A stretch of DNA of 64,000 nt, taken from positions 1-64,000 of the forward strand of contig JAEXSP010000019.1 of the NCBI GenBank assembly GCA_023453795.1, written 5' to 3'. The position numbers were made by a program, and so were the translations under genes. This DNA comes from Bacillota bacterium (GTDB taxonomy: Bacteria; Bacillota; Clostridia; Acetivibrionales; JAEXSP01). The notes beneath the pieces are model-generated. The model saw only the letters and a list, made by a program, of their open reading frames with translations. It made no database searches and had not been told where the DNA came from. Below are positions 1 to 9,652 of the stretch, in pieces; the first letter of the stretch is position 1, and each line of letters begins with the position of its first letter.

Positions 1-2630
1 TGAACCTTAACGCTGTAGCTCTTGGTAGAGTCAAGGGTCAAGGTTATATTGCTATCTGCCGTAATAAAAGGCTGTGGCGGCGTACTGCCTGTTTTTTCAG
101 TTAGAACTACGTTATAGCCTGTTACTGTGCTGCCGGAAACTGTACTCCAAGAAACTATTGCATTATTGCCGTCATTATCAACAGAGCCGATTACAGGAAT
201 GCCGGAAATCACAGCCATGGCTTCACACGCAGGCCCGGTGCAATTTGTACCTGCTGCCTGAACCGTCACACTATAGCTGTAAGACTCCTCCAAAGCTTTA
301 TTGAAGACAGCGGACAGGGGAGACCCGGCAGCTGTTACAGGCCCGTCAAATAAAGCATCACCCTTATAGAGAAATGCCTGATAAGAGGAAATTCCCGGCT
401 TTCCGGTGGTGCTGGCATCGTCAATAACAGCCGTTACTTTGTCTGATTCTGCAGTAACCGACTTAATGCCTGGAACAGTTGAAATCACTGTAAACACAGA
501 ACCCGGGTTGCCGGTAAACGGCCCGCTTACTACTCGCACCTGAAGACTATAGGATACATTCGGTGAAAGAAATGCGGGAATCACCGCATGATTTGTAGTT
601 GCGGGTAAAGTCATAATAACAGCATTATCACCTGAAAACAGCAATTCATAGCTTGCCCCTGCAACAGTAGATGCTGGCCAGTCTGCTGTAATGGAGCTGC
701 CGTTGTAATAAACCGATATCAAGTCAAATACTTCGGTCTTGAAGCTTATGGACTGTGAACTTAAGCCCAGTGCCTTATTTCCGGCTGCCTGTACAGTAAT
801 GCTGTAGCTTTGGCCTGAAGCAACCGGTATGGTCGCACAGGGAGAAATGCAGGAATAAGTTTTTGTGTCTTTGGCGGTTATATTATTAACAGTCAATATG
901 TATCCCGTAACAGACTTTTCAGGAACAACACTCCACTGTATGTAAGCATTAGCGGCATCATTGCATTTAATTGACTCAATAACCGGGACTCCCAGGATAA
1001 CATCCACAGGACGGCTCAAAGGGCCGGTGCTGTTGGAGCCTGTTGCCTGAGCCCGAACATAATAATCATCGGGACTTTGAAGTGTATAGCTGAAGTTGAC
1101 TGAGAGGGGAGTGCCGCTGGCCGGCACAGGGCCCGCAACAATTTCATCATCTTTGTAAAGAAAAGCTCTGTAGCCTGAAATGCTGACCCCAACCGGAGCA
1201 CCGGAGTTATCGAGTTCAGCATAAACACTTTCTGCCAGGGTGGTTACCTGCTTCACTCTGACCTGAGCGGAGATAACCGCTGCCGGATTGCTTGAAGGTC
1301 CGACAGTGTTGTTTCCGACTGCCTGTAACAGTATATTGTAGTTGCTTCCGGGGTCAAGCCTATAATTGATGCATCCTTTTGTGTCACCTGCATTCTGGGT
1401 TGCAATTGTGGAACCGTTACTCACTAGGGATAACAAGTAGCCTGTAGCTCCATAAAGTTGTCCCTGGGGCCAGCTCACTGTTATTTTGCCATTATCATAA
1501 TCGACGCTTGAAATCTGCTTTACAGCAGAAATTACTGCAAGAGGAGCGCTGCTCGTGCCTGTTGACGGCCCATAAGCCGAGGCAATACGCAAGTCATAGG
1601 ATAAACAGGGGTCAATGCCTTTTTTAGGCACCAGCTTCCCGCTGTTGCCTACGGCAGATACATCATCTATCAATTCTATGCCGTTGAAAAGTAGAATTAA
1701 ACCCTCGGTTGGAACAGGCTGGCCTGGAGGATTGCTCCAAATGGCTTTGATCTTCGCTCCGTCACAGTATACCGACTGAATTACGGGCACACCGGGAATG
1801 ACTGCCATAGGCTTGCTCAAAGGCCCCATGCTGCTGCCGTTTGTGAAAGCCAGACGTACCTCGTTATACTGCCACAATTCGAGACTGTTTTCTACTGTAT
1901 GAATAACAAAACCACCTGCTTGAGGGGAGCTTCGTTCAGTCAGCTGACCATCAACATAAAGAAAAAGGGTGAGAGTAGTGGGATAGACTGCAGCTTGGTT
2001 GGCATAAGCAGTTAGTGTACCGTCTATGTATTTAAGTCTTATAATCTGTACCGATTGTAAAATATCAACTGGAGCAGAAGAAGGTCCGGTAGAGCTTGAA
2101 TTCACGCCTGCTACAGTAATAAAATATGAAAGGTTTGAGTCCAGTGCTGGTATAGGCTTCACAATGCCACTGGAGCCGTCGAATGCCTTAGTCTGAAGGA
2201 GTTCTGGCTTTGATTTTTCAAATATGGATACATTACCGCCTTGCAAAGGGAGTGTACCAACCTTTGCATCCCAGCTTACCTTCAGTACAGTGCCGCTGTT
2301 TTCCACGCTGACATTATCAGGTCCTGCGTTAATTAATGTGATTTCATTACTGTATTCACCAACTTGACTGAAATTTGAATCGGTTTGAGCAACCTTGACA
2401 GTATATGTTGAATTTATATCAATAACAATACCATCATCTTCTAAAGACCAGTTGCATGCATAGCCTATTGTTTTGTATACTTGATTCTCTCCGCCTATTT
2501 TGGATAGCATAACCAGAAAATTATTTCCGGATCCCTCAGCAGGTGTCCAGGATGCCCTGAGAATACCGGAGCTATAGGATATCCAGTCAAGGACAGGCGG
2601 GTCAAGCTTTGTGTTTGGTATATCGCTCAT
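1..2630 (-). CDS. Fibronectin type III-like repeat protein (partial, C-terminus outside window)
   Basis: Reading leftward from an ATG at 2628-2630, the frame stays open to base 1, giving at least 876 residues. I translated it by eye because it has no stop in the window. It is built of repeats of roughly 90 residues with a recurring pattern: a GPLS/GPSS-x-P-x-x-VI turn, P-x-I-x-SV, a central SW or QW strand, TGY, and a closing Y-x-V-x-VQA-x-G strand. This matches FN3-type beta sandwiches. The start MSDIPNTKLDPP has no signal peptide. The RBS (GGAGGT) overlaps the stop of the upstream Hint gene and only two bases separate the genes, so they are one operon. Function is unknown; binding or scaffold roles are inference. 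Confidence 0.8.
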   Translation of the reverse strand, partial: MSDIPNTKLDPPVLDWISYSSGILRASWTPAEGSGNNFLVMLSKIGGENQVYKTIGYACNWSLEDDGIVIDINSTYTVKVAQTDSNFSQVGEYSNEITLINAGPDNVSVENSGTVLKVSWDAKVGTLPLQGGNVSIFEKSKPELLQTKAFDGSSGIVKPIPALDSNLSYFITVAGVNSSSTGPSSAPVDILQSVQIIRLKYIDGTLTAYANQAAVYPTTLTLFLYVDGQLTERSSPQAGGFVIHTVENSLELWQYNEVRLAFTNGSSMGPLSKPMAVIPGVPVIQSVYCDGAKIKAIWSNPPGQPVPTEGLILLFNGIELIDDVSAVGNSGKLVPKKGIDPCLSYDLRIASAYGPSTGTSSAPLAVISAVKQISSVDYDNGKITVSWPQGQLYGATGYLLSLVSNGSTIATQNAGDTKGCINYRLDPGSNYNILLQAVGNNTVGPSSNPAAVISAQVRVKQVTTLAESVYAELDNSGAPVGVSISGYRAFLYKDDEIVAGPVPASGTPLSVNFSYTLQSPDDYYVRAQATGSNSTGPLSRPVDVILGVPVIESIKCNDAANAYIQWSVVPEKSVTGYILTVNNITAKDTKTYSCISPCATIPVASGQSYSITVQAAGNKALGLSSQSISFKTEVFDLISVYYNGSSITADWPASTVAGASYELLFSGDNAVIMTLPATTNHAVIPAFLSPNVSYSLQVRVVSGPFTGNPGSVFTVISTVPGIKSVTAESDKVTAVIDDASTTGKPGISSYQAFLYKGDALFDGPVTAAGSPLSAVFNKALEESYSYSVTVQAAGTNCTGPACEAMAVISGIPVIGSVDNDGNNAIVSWSTVSGSTVTGYNVVLTEKTGSTPPQPFITADSNITLTLDSTKSYSVKV

Positions 2631-2632
2631 AT

Positions 2633-4339
2633 TTATACCTCCGAAGCATTCCGAAGTATATGTGAATTTTTAGCATCGGTATGCCACTTCTTCGGAAGCT
2701 TGGCAAGAATTGTATTCAGGCTGGAACTATGTAGCTTGCTGTATTTTAGACTTACGTGGCTGTCTCCCACGAGAATACCGTTTGCATAGTAAGTGCAGCT
2801 GTCATCGGCAATAGCGCTTACTTCACCTGATGCGTTGTATAAACCGATGCCCCATACCCGTTTGTTAAACTTTATATTTCTAATGGAAACTATTTTAGCT
2901 GGGCCGTCTTCAGTGACAAGGGTATCCCCGGTACGCAGCTCCATAGCCAGCTTGATGCCGTCAACAGTAACAACGGCATGCTTTCCGGTTATACGCAGTT
3001 TGTGCCCGAGTTCATCGTTAATAGACAGTATTTTTTCAACATCATTTTGAAAAACAGTATCCATTACCCTTAGAATATCTCCCTTGGCGTTACAAATAAC
3101 AGCATCCTGGCTGGTTAACTCATCAATTCGCTTGGTGGTACCGTCGGAAAGCTTGATCAGGGTATCTTCTGCGACACAATGCCATGAATACAAAAACGGA
3201 CGCATCACGTAAAAACCAGGGTAGTCGTCCTGTGAAGGACTCCAGTACCTAGAATTGGTGGTTCCTGTAATACTGACAGGGACAGGAGCAACAGGACTGT
3301 TTTGGGTATTTAACTGAATCATGAAGGATAGCGAGGTCTCGGAATCGGTAGTAAATGTGGCTTTGCCGAATTGTATTGATTTGTCTTTACTAATATCAGG
3401 GTCATAAGTAAAATCCCACTGGAGTTTTGTAGGATCGCTGGGCGAAATAGTGATTCCGGAAAGTATATCAGTGGTGGGAGTTATCGAAGGACCGCTGCCC
3501 CCTTTAGCTACAAGAGTCAATAAACAAGTAATAGGATATTTGGACCATGAGTTAGGAATGATATTGCTTTTAAATGTTTGAGAACCCTTCAATGGTACTC
3601 TTACAATGGGATTGTCTTGAATTTGTTCATCCCAGGTATAGTCGCAATCATCATGATAATAGGATGCCGGGCGTCCAAGACCCATCTTGATATATCCCAT
3701 ACCACTGTGAACTGGTTTAAGAACAGGGTCGTTTACCGTTGGAATACCTACTGCTTCATCTGTGAGAAGTTGGTAAACTGTAGCATAAACCGGCCTTGGA
3801 TCATTTGGCTTCCTGTATGAATAAGTGTAAATAACCGAAACGCCTTGCGAGGATGACAGACTGCCATCTGTAAGTATATTCTCATACTCACCCTGCCCAT
3901 TTGACTGACGGCTGTTTTCTATTAGTTTGCCGGACGAATCGAGAATCTGAAGGGTTTGTGTTGTGAAAATCGTACCACCCTGCACAGAGGACAAGGCTGT
4001 AGCTGCTGAGTCTATGGCTCCGCTTGAAGCAGCACTGTCATTGTAACTGGCACTCGTAATTATGTTGGTATCCTGAAGGTCAGTGCCATCAGCTGTCGAT
4101 TTGACGGGCAGAACAGGGGCTCCGTTTTTTATGTGCCATTTTCTGGATTGCTCCAGAGTTTTAAAAAATTGTGGGTAGTTATCAGGTGTCATTCCGGAGC
4201 GGAGAATGCTGTTATAAAAGTAGCGGTGCTGTACTTCATCGGAAAAATCCAAATGGATGTGTTCATGTGGCTTTGACAAACTTAGAACATAGTTGAAATC
4301 ATCCAATTCCTGCTTTGATAAGGTATAAGCGTTAGACAT
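2633..4339 (-). CDS. Hint (intein-like) domain protein
   Basis: A 568-residue protein with a C-terminal Hint domain at about residues 388-527. It begins at C388 (CVAEDTLIKLSDG, like the intein splice-site block), carries a TxxH block B motif (T451, H454 in ITGKHAVV), a DTLVTEDG strand block, and ends YANGILVGDS. The usual C-terminal His-Asn of splicing inteins is replaced by Gly-Asp, so full splicing looks unlikely, while N-terminal acyl shift or cleavage chemistry remains possible. Residues 1-387 are unrecognised, with no signal peptide and several Trp/Tyr-rich stretches. About 40 residues follow the Hint end. The RBS is AGGAGG upstream of ATG 4339. The FN3-like gene follows after two bases. 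Bacterial intein-like domains are known from Clostridium thermocellum; the role here is unknown. Confidence 0.82.
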   Translation of the reverse strand: MSNAYTLSKQELDDFNYVLSLSKPHEHIHLDFSDEVQHRYFYNSILRSGMTPDNYPQFFKTLEQSRKWHIKNGAPVLPVKSTADGTDLQDTNIITSASYNDSAASSGAIDSAATALSSVQGGTIFTTQTLQILDSSGKLIENSRQSNGQGEYENILTDGSLSSSQGVSVIYTYSYRKPNDPRPVYATVYQLLTDEAVGIPTVNDPVLKPVHSGMGYIKMGLGRPASYYHDDCDYTWDEQIQDNPIVRVPLKGSQTFKSNIIPNSWSKYPITCLLTLVAKGGSGPSITPTTDILSGITISPSDPTKLQWDFTYDPDISKDKSIQFGKATFTTDSETSLSFMIQLNTQNSPVAPVPVSITGTTNSRYWSPSQDDYPGFYVMRPFLYSWHCVAEDTLIKLSDGTTKRIDELTSQDAVICNAKGDILRVMDTVFQNDVEKILSINDELGHKLRITGKHAVVTVDGIKLAMELRTGDTLVTEDGPAKIVSIRNIKFNKRVWGIGLYNASGEVSAIADDSCTYYANGILVGDSHVSLKYSKLHSSSLNTILAKLPKKWHTDAKNSHILRNASEV

Positions 4340-4645
4340 AATAAACTACCTCCTGAAATTAAAAATGTATTGTTGATGGAGAATAAGGATAAATAATAAG
4401 ATTAGGAAAAAGATAAATAAATACAACAATGTATTTTTTCTGCCTGTTTTTAAATTATTATAATTATATAAGACAAATTTATAAAACTCAATACAATTAT
4501 TCATTAATTAACTAGAAATGTAATGTATTAACATAGGATTGGAATCGCGATAATTTTAGATTAAAGAATTGCCGGAAATATTTTGACGGGAAAAGAAATA
4601 GCTTATGGGGTTGTGAGTTTTGATGTGATTTGGCTCATTAGCATT
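4340..4645. other. Intergenic region upstream of the Hint operon
   Basis: About 300 A+T-rich bases between the DUF4129-like gene and the Hint gene, both on the minus strand. It should hold the promoter of the Hint-FN3 operon. The only clear signal is the Hint gene RBS next to 4340. No convincing -35/-10 pair or terminator hairpin was found by eye. A short plus-strand open frame from 4583 overlaps the DUF4129-like gene and looks spurious. Confidence 0.5.
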
Positions 4646-4942
4646 TTATATTCTGCCAAGTATATACCTCATTATGAAAAACCTTATTGCGCCAAATTCT
4701 TTCATTATCTTTTTTTCAAGGTGACTCTTGAATTTGAATATATAATCCGATTCTTCATCAGTCGGTAAAATATTTTTGCCATAACGGGCAGAAGTGAATA
4801 TCTCTGCAATAGTTTCCATACAGAATGGTTTTGAAATTAGAAGGCAAATATCTATCCTTTTGCCGTAATCAACAGCAGTTTCACCCGGCTTGATCGGAAG
4901 CTTGAAAAACTTAAGCATGCTGACATACAGCTCAAAAAGCAT
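4646..4942 (-). CDS. DUF4129-like C-terminal module, separated from the transglutaminase by an in-frame TAG
   Basis: 98 residues: MLFELYVSMLKFFKLPIKPG followed by ETAVDYGKRID and later FTSARYGKNILPTDEE. The PGET...Y..R and ARYG pattern is that of the DUF4129 module normally fused to the C-terminus of TgpA-type transglutaminases. The ATG lies in exactly the same frame as the upstream 761-residue protein, separated only by TAG-GTT-ATA, so the two could be one 862-residue protein broken by an amber codon. Upstream purines (GAAGGA, AGG) could serve as a weak RBS for independent translation. It is either a split gene, a nonsense mutation or a sequencing error. Confidence 0.7.
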   Translation of the reverse strand: MLFELYVSMLKFFKLPIKPGETAVDYGKRIDICLLISKPFCMETIAEIFTSARYGKNILPTDEESDYIFKFKSHLEKKIMKEFGAIRFFIMRYILGRI

Positions 4943-4948
4943 TATAAC

Positions 4949-7234
4949 CTATTCCTTCGGAGGCAGGTTCTTTAATTTAAAGGTTCTGATTCTTTGCCTT
5001 AAATGGTTATATATAAGGATAGATGCCAATAGAAGTACAAAAAACAGCATAATATTTAATACTAGAAATTCCGGACCCGGCTTATGATGTTTCAAAGAAT
5101 TTCCTGAATTCCCATCCGATAATGCATCAGGATTACTATAAGCCTTAAGCCCTTTGATATAATCCAGGTATTTTGTATTTGAAGAGAAAGAGGGGCTGAA
5201 CATATTTTTGGCATCATTATTATAGAAGGCAGACACAAAAGGTGAGGTAGGCTCGAAAGGAATCCAGCCGAAACCTTCCAAATACACTTCAACCCATGCA
5301 TGGGCCTGTTGGTTGGTGACATTATAGATGCCATCCTTGCCGGGGACAGCCGGAAGAATAAAACCCTCAACATATCTTGCGGGGAGCCCTATGCTTCTTA
5401 CCATTATTACCATGGCAGAGGCATAATAAACACAATAGCCTTCCTTCAAGTCAAAAAGGAAATAATCTGTAAAGTCTCGTCCGGAAGGTGTTGACCTGGG
5501 AGTAAGAGTGTACTGAAAATTTTTTGAGAGATAATTTTCAATGGCCTTAACTTTTTCGTAATCGGTTCCATATGATGACGCTATGGATCTGGCAAGCTCC
5601 TTGACTCTGTCAGGCAGACTCTTCGGAAGCTGAAGATATTTCTTGCTATTCTCGTGCGCCATACTTCTTAGCTTGGATAGATCATCAAGGTTAATCGGCC
5701 CGATATTGCCGGCTTTAATTATGATTTTAGAATAAGAACCATCAAGATCACTAATCTTTTCAGTTAAATCAGGTGGAATAGGAAAAGTTCCATTTTGTCT
5801 ATTGATTGAATGGTTGATTATGTAGTTAAGGTCTTTGTTTGTGAGATTATACGAATAATTCAGAATTGAATTAACAGCTTTTTTAGTCTGTTTCAAAGCT
5901 TTTATTTCGTTATTTATTATATTTATTTTGACGTTCAAATCGTCATAAAAGCCCTTTCTGCTTCTCTTTAAAAGGTTCTGGAGGTCCAGGCTGCTGTATT
6001 TGGGATTATACACATCCATCGAATATTTGAAATTTTTATCAAGAATTGTCTTAGAGGTTATTGTTCCGTTTTTTTCTATGTTTCCGACCAAATATTTTTC
6101 TGATAAGCCCTGTTTACTTACATTGAGCTTAATATATTTCGAAGGAACAAAGATAGATTTGGTCATAAGATTATGGTATGTTACAGATACCTTGTCATTA
6201 AAAAAGTACTTGCCCGTCTCATCTGAATTATTTTTGTCGAAAATCGAAATACCTTTAGCCATTTCATAAATATCTGTATTTGATAACCCGTAATTAAGTA
6301 TAGCAGGTTCATAAATCTTTTCTTTATTCTTCCATGAATATCCGGTGTATATTTCCTTGCAGGAGCCCTTCAAATAGGTAATGCGGGGAGAATCAACCTT
6401 TAATACAAGCTTGTTGTTCAAATTAATTTTTCCGCCGAGTTTAAGGCTTGAATCATTAAACCCGCTTGATTCCAAGGAAAAATATTCCAAAACCTTATAG
6501 CTGTTGAAAATGTTTGTAAAGAATTTATACATGTTGCTCAAGCTTTTATCGAGCCATTTGGATTCACCAAAGCTGTTGTTTGAAGGGAGAATCAATACGA
6601 GCGCAAGTATCACAGCGCATAACGGGGTTAACCAGGCTATAAGACCTGAGGAATTGATATAATTATTAGCTTCTTCTGAAGATTTTTTCTCGTAAATATG
6701 CATTAAGAAGCAAACTAGCATTGTAAAGAGGAAAAGATAGAAGGATGAATAACTAACCAAATATTTAAAATACCATTGAAGGGTAAAGAATGTCAGTCCG
6801 TAAGCTGTTATAAGCAAGAAGTTGAACCTCTTAACAACAAAAATGAATACAAAAACCGAAATAAGCACACATATAATTGCAGCAGTTAGAATTCTATATG
6901 TGGAGTTCAAAGGAGTGATTTCATGCATGCTGCTTGTTGACCATGAAATGAAAGAAATTATTTCAAAAATTACCTTTGACAGAGATTGTGTCAATATTAG
7001 GTATATCAATATGGCTGTGCCTGTAACAGATGCTGCCGTACAGCTTATTAACAGGGTCCGCCTATTGTGTGAAGAAATGTAGAAAAGAATCAGCAAGCCC
7101 CAAATGATCAGATACAGATTGAAAGCATCATAATTAAACATCAGCGATGATATTTTGCCATATATGAAGCTGAAACATATCAATGAAGCCAAAATCATAT
7201 TTATTAAATCGTTGATGTGCTTTTTTGCATCCAT
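4949..7234 (-). CDS. TgpA-type membrane transglutaminase-like protein
   Basis: A 761-residue membrane protein. Several hydrophobic helices fill the first 210 residues, a large extracytoplasmic region follows, and the transglutaminase core is near 590-665. The Cys (GYCVYYAS, C601) and His (QQAHAWVEVY, H645) of the catalytic triad are present. The third position is Glu in GWIPFEPT (E661) rather than the more usual Asp. A final helix lies near 725-745. The gene starts two bases after the DUF58 stop, making a moxR-DUF58-transglutaminase operon, a common bacterial arrangement linked to cell envelope or protein maturation. The chain ends at an amber codon directly before an in-frame DUF4129-like module. 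Substrate unknown. Confidence 0.85.
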   Translation of the reverse strand: MDAKKHINDLINMILASLICFSFIYGKISSLMFNYDAFNLYLIIWGLLILFYISSHNRRTLLISCTAASVTGTAILIYLILTQSLSKVIFEIISFISWSTSSMHEITPLNSTYRILTAAIICVLISVFVFIFVVKRFNFLLITAYGLTFFTLQWYFKYLVSYSSFYLFLFTMLVCFLMHIYEKKSSEEANNYINSSGLIAWLTPLCAVILALVLILPSNNSFGESKWLDKSLSNMYKFFTNIFNSYKVLEYFSLESSGFNDSSLKLGGKINLNNKLVLKVDSPRITYLKGSCKEIYTGYSWKNKEKIYEPAILNYGLSNTDIYEMAKGISIFDKNNSDETGKYFFNDKVSVTYHNLMTKSIFVPSKYIKLNVSKQGLSEKYLVGNIEKNGTITSKTILDKNFKYSMDVYNPKYSSLDLQNLLKRSRKGFYDDLNVKINIINNEIKALKQTKKAVNSILNYSYNLTNKDLNYIINHSINRQNGTFPIPPDLTEKISDLDGSYSKIIIKAGNIGPINLDDLSKLRSMAHENSKKYLQLPKSLPDRVKELARSIASSYGTDYEKVKAIENYLSKNFQYTLTPRSTPSGRDFTDYFLFDLKEGYCVYYASAMVIMVRSIGLPARYVEGFILPAVPGKDGIYNVTNQQAHAWVEVYLEGFGWIPFEPTSPFVSAFYNNDAKNMFSPSFSSNTKYLDYIKGLKAYSNPDALSDGNSGNSLKHHKPGPEFLVLNIMLFFVLLLASILIYNHLRQRIRTFKLKNLPPKE

Positions 7235-7236
7235 TT

Positions 7237-8463
7237 TTACCTCTCCAATTTCTCCTTTATGTCGTCATTTACATTTATAGTATAGGTTAGGACGCCGATT
7301 TCGGGCAGGAAGGATAAAATTGCATCAACCTCGGAATCCTTTCCAACAAGGCGTTCAGGGGAAATATAAATCAAACTCAGTTCATGACCTGAGAGCTGAA
7401 GCTTATGAATCTGGTTAAACAGGTCATAGTTCAGGTTAGCTGTAATAAGTATTACGTTGCTTTTTTTATAATTTTCGAAAAGAAATACATCAAGAACATC
7501 TTTGAGGTGCTCGCCGCCTGAAAAAGTGATTTTTGAAAGTATATTGTAAATGTATTCGAAATCTAAAGGGTTTTTCGCAGGAATATTGATCAGTTCTGCT
7601 TGATCTGTTTCAGGCTTTAATGCTTCCGATTTGAGATATGCAAAATTTATCGGTATCCAATTCGAAAGGCAGTAATTAATGATCGAAACCGTACATTCTA
7701 TCAGCATATCTTCGATTATTGCCCTGTTTTCGGTTGAAAGCTCAAGTTTCATCAAATCCAGAAAAATTGTAGCATTCATTTCGGAGGTACTGTTATAGTT
7801 CTTAACATAAAGTTCATTCATCCTGGCAGTAAGCTTCCAGTGAATGCTTTTATAAGAGTCTCCGCTGCGGTATTTTCTGTAGTCTGTTACTGAGGCTCTG
7901 TCTTCTGAACCCTTATTTAAAGGATTGGATATTTCTGAAATGTAGTTTGACTTAAGAAAAAACCTGTCCAGTTGTATTATCCTTGGGTAAACGGTTATAA
8001 GCTTGTCCTCGTTGATGACATATTTCATTTTAAAGAGGCCTAAAATGTCTTCGAATTCAAAGGCTTTTATGCCGATATGGTACAGCCCTCTATACCTGCA
8101 TTGGAGCTGTACGGAAAAGGAAACCTTCTTATAGGGATTGAGCGAAAAACACTTTGAGGTAAATTGATCTGCAAAAATTGTATCGGTTCCGAAGAAGTTA
8201 GTCTTTACATAAGGATACATGAAAATATTCTCATTAATGATTCCAAAGAAGAAATTTACCTTTTCTCCCTTAACAACGGTTTTTCTGTCAACATCCTGAG
8301 TGTACTTGAAGCTTACGAAAACTGCAAGGGTATAGAAGAAGGATACCACAGGCATGATCAGAAGAAGGTAGAATATTGAATAAAGTACCTTTCCGCTGTA
8401 TAAGTTCATAAAAATAAATGTAGAAACCAAAATAATCAAATAAATGATTCTATTTTTTTTCAT
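7237..8463 (-). CDS. DUF58 family membrane-anchored protein
   Basis: 408 residues with two hydrophobic helices at about 5-50, followed by a beta-rich region and the conserved DUF58 segment DYRKYRSGDSYKSIHWKLTA near 195-215. After this comes a vWA-like fold with a metal-site-like start (FLDLM). The first ATG overlaps the MoxR stop codon as ATGA, so translation is coupled. DUF58 proteins usually partner with MoxR ATPases and transglutaminases, as here; they are thought to act in complex assembly at the envelope. No target can be named from the sequence. Confidence 0.9.
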   Translation of the reverse strand: MKKNRIIYLIILVSTFIFMNLYSGKVLYSIFYLLLIMPVVSFFYTLAVFVSFKYTQDVDRKTVVKGEKVNFFFGIINENIFMYPYVKTNFFGTDTIFADQFTSKCFSLNPYKKVSFSVQLQCRYRGLYHIGIKAFEFEDILGLFKMKYVINEDKLITVYPRIIQLDRFFLKSNYISEISNPLNKGSEDRASVTDYRKYRSGDSYKSIHWKLTARMNELYVKNYNSTSEMNATIFLDLMKLELSTENRAIIEDMLIECTVSIINYCLSNWIPINFAYLKSEALKPETDQAELINIPAKNPLDFEYIYNILSKITFSGGEHLKDVLDVFLFENYKKSNVILITANLNYDLFNQIHKLQLSGHELSLIYISPERLVGKDSEVDAILSFLPEIGVLTYTINVNDDIKEKLER

Positions 8464-9407
8464 AGAGATTTCACCACAGGTATATCGACTTTGTTGAGTA
8501 TATTGTAAAGAAGATCATTTGCGGTTATTTTCTTAAGCTTTGCCTCCTGTTTGAGAATAATTCTATGGGAGAGAACAGGTACAGCCATTTTTTTGATGTC
8601 TTCCGGTATAACGAAATCTCTGCCTGAATACAAAGCCCATGCCTGCGCAGCCTTGCAAAGTGCAAGAGAACCTCTTGGGCTGGCACCGAGAGTTATATCG
8701 GGGTGTTTCCTTGTTTGATTCACGATTTCTACAATGTAATTGTTAAGGCTGGAATCCACATAAATACTCTTGACCTCTTCCTGTAATTTCAAAATATGAT
8801 TGCTGTCAGCAACCGCTTCCAATGTATCGAGAGGATTTTTTATCTGATATCTCGCAAGGATTTGGCTTTCTTCACCCGGCAGCGGATAATTTAAAGAAAT
8901 TTTCATGAAGAATCTGTCCAGTTGAGCTTCGGGGAGAGGGTAGGTGCCAAGGTATTCAATCGGGTTCTGAGTGGCCAGAACCATAAACGGCCTGGGAAGA
9001 ATGTGGGTGATTCCGTCAACTGTAACCTGCCTTTCATCCATTACCTCAAGAAGACTGGCTTGTGTTTTCGGCGAAGTCCTGTTAATCTCATCCGCGAGAA
9101 TTATATTGCTCATTACGGCTCCCGGTCTGAATTCGAATTCCATTGTTCTCTGGTTGTACATGGAGAAGCCTGTAATATCGGAGGGAAGCACATCAGGGGT
9201 GAATTGTATCCTTTTAAAGGAAGAACTGATCGATTTTGAAATGGCTGAAACCATGCTTGTTTTTCCGACTCCGGGTACATCTTCAATGAGAACATGTCCG
9301 TTGCAGATCATTGAAATCAAAGCCAGCTCAATGCTGGAACGTTTTCCGATTATAACTTTTTCAACATTATTAGCAATCATTTTTAATATTTTAACAGAAT
9401 CGCTCAT
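8460..9407 (-). CDS. MoxR family AAA+ ATPase
   Basis: 315 residues. The Walker A motif is GVGKT at 46-50 (VPGVGKTS), the Walker B is ILADEINR, and sensor and arginine-finger segments follow (LATQNPIEY, PEAQLDRFFMK). The C-terminal lid contains GASPRGSLAL, typical of MoxR. These AAA+ proteins act as chaperones for partner vWA or DUF58 proteins, and the DUF58 gene follows with a four-base overlap. The start is ATG with upstream AGGGGT. It is the first gene of the operon; its promoter must lie in the divergent 9408-9652 region. Confidence 0.93.
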   Translation of the reverse strand: MSDSVKILKMIANNVEKVIIGKRSSIELALISMICNGHVLIEDVPGVGKTSMVSAISKSISSSFKRIQFTPDVLPSDITGFSMYNQRTMEFEFRPGAVMSNIILADEINRTSPKTQASLLEVMDERQVTVDGITHILPRPFMVLATQNPIEYLGTYPLPEAQLDRFFMKISLNYPLPGEESQILARYQIKNPLDTLEAVADSNHILKLQEEVKSIYVDSSLNNYIVEIVNQTRKHPDITLGASPRGSLALCKAAQAWALYSGRDFVIPEDIKKMAVPVLSHRIILKQEAKLKKITANDLLYNILNKVDIPVVKSL

Positions 9408-9652
9408 ATAGTGACACCCCTATGAAATATATTAATACAAGTAATATATTAACATTATGGAAAATTAAAGGGAAGTGTACTTTTTCACATTTGAGTACAA
9501 TATTTTAAACTTATATAACTGGAATTCAGAGGTTGAATGTAGTAAAATGATGGCATAATATTTGTGGATCAGGTTTCAAGTCCTGAATTATAACTTTTAT
9601 AAACCAATTCATATATATTTGAAGCATGGACATCGAGGAGGGGTGACTGTCT

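Noticed and set aside
4583..4768. 61-residue plus-strand open frame
   Set aside because: It overlaps the DUF4129-like gene on the other strand, lacks an RBS and shows no domain.
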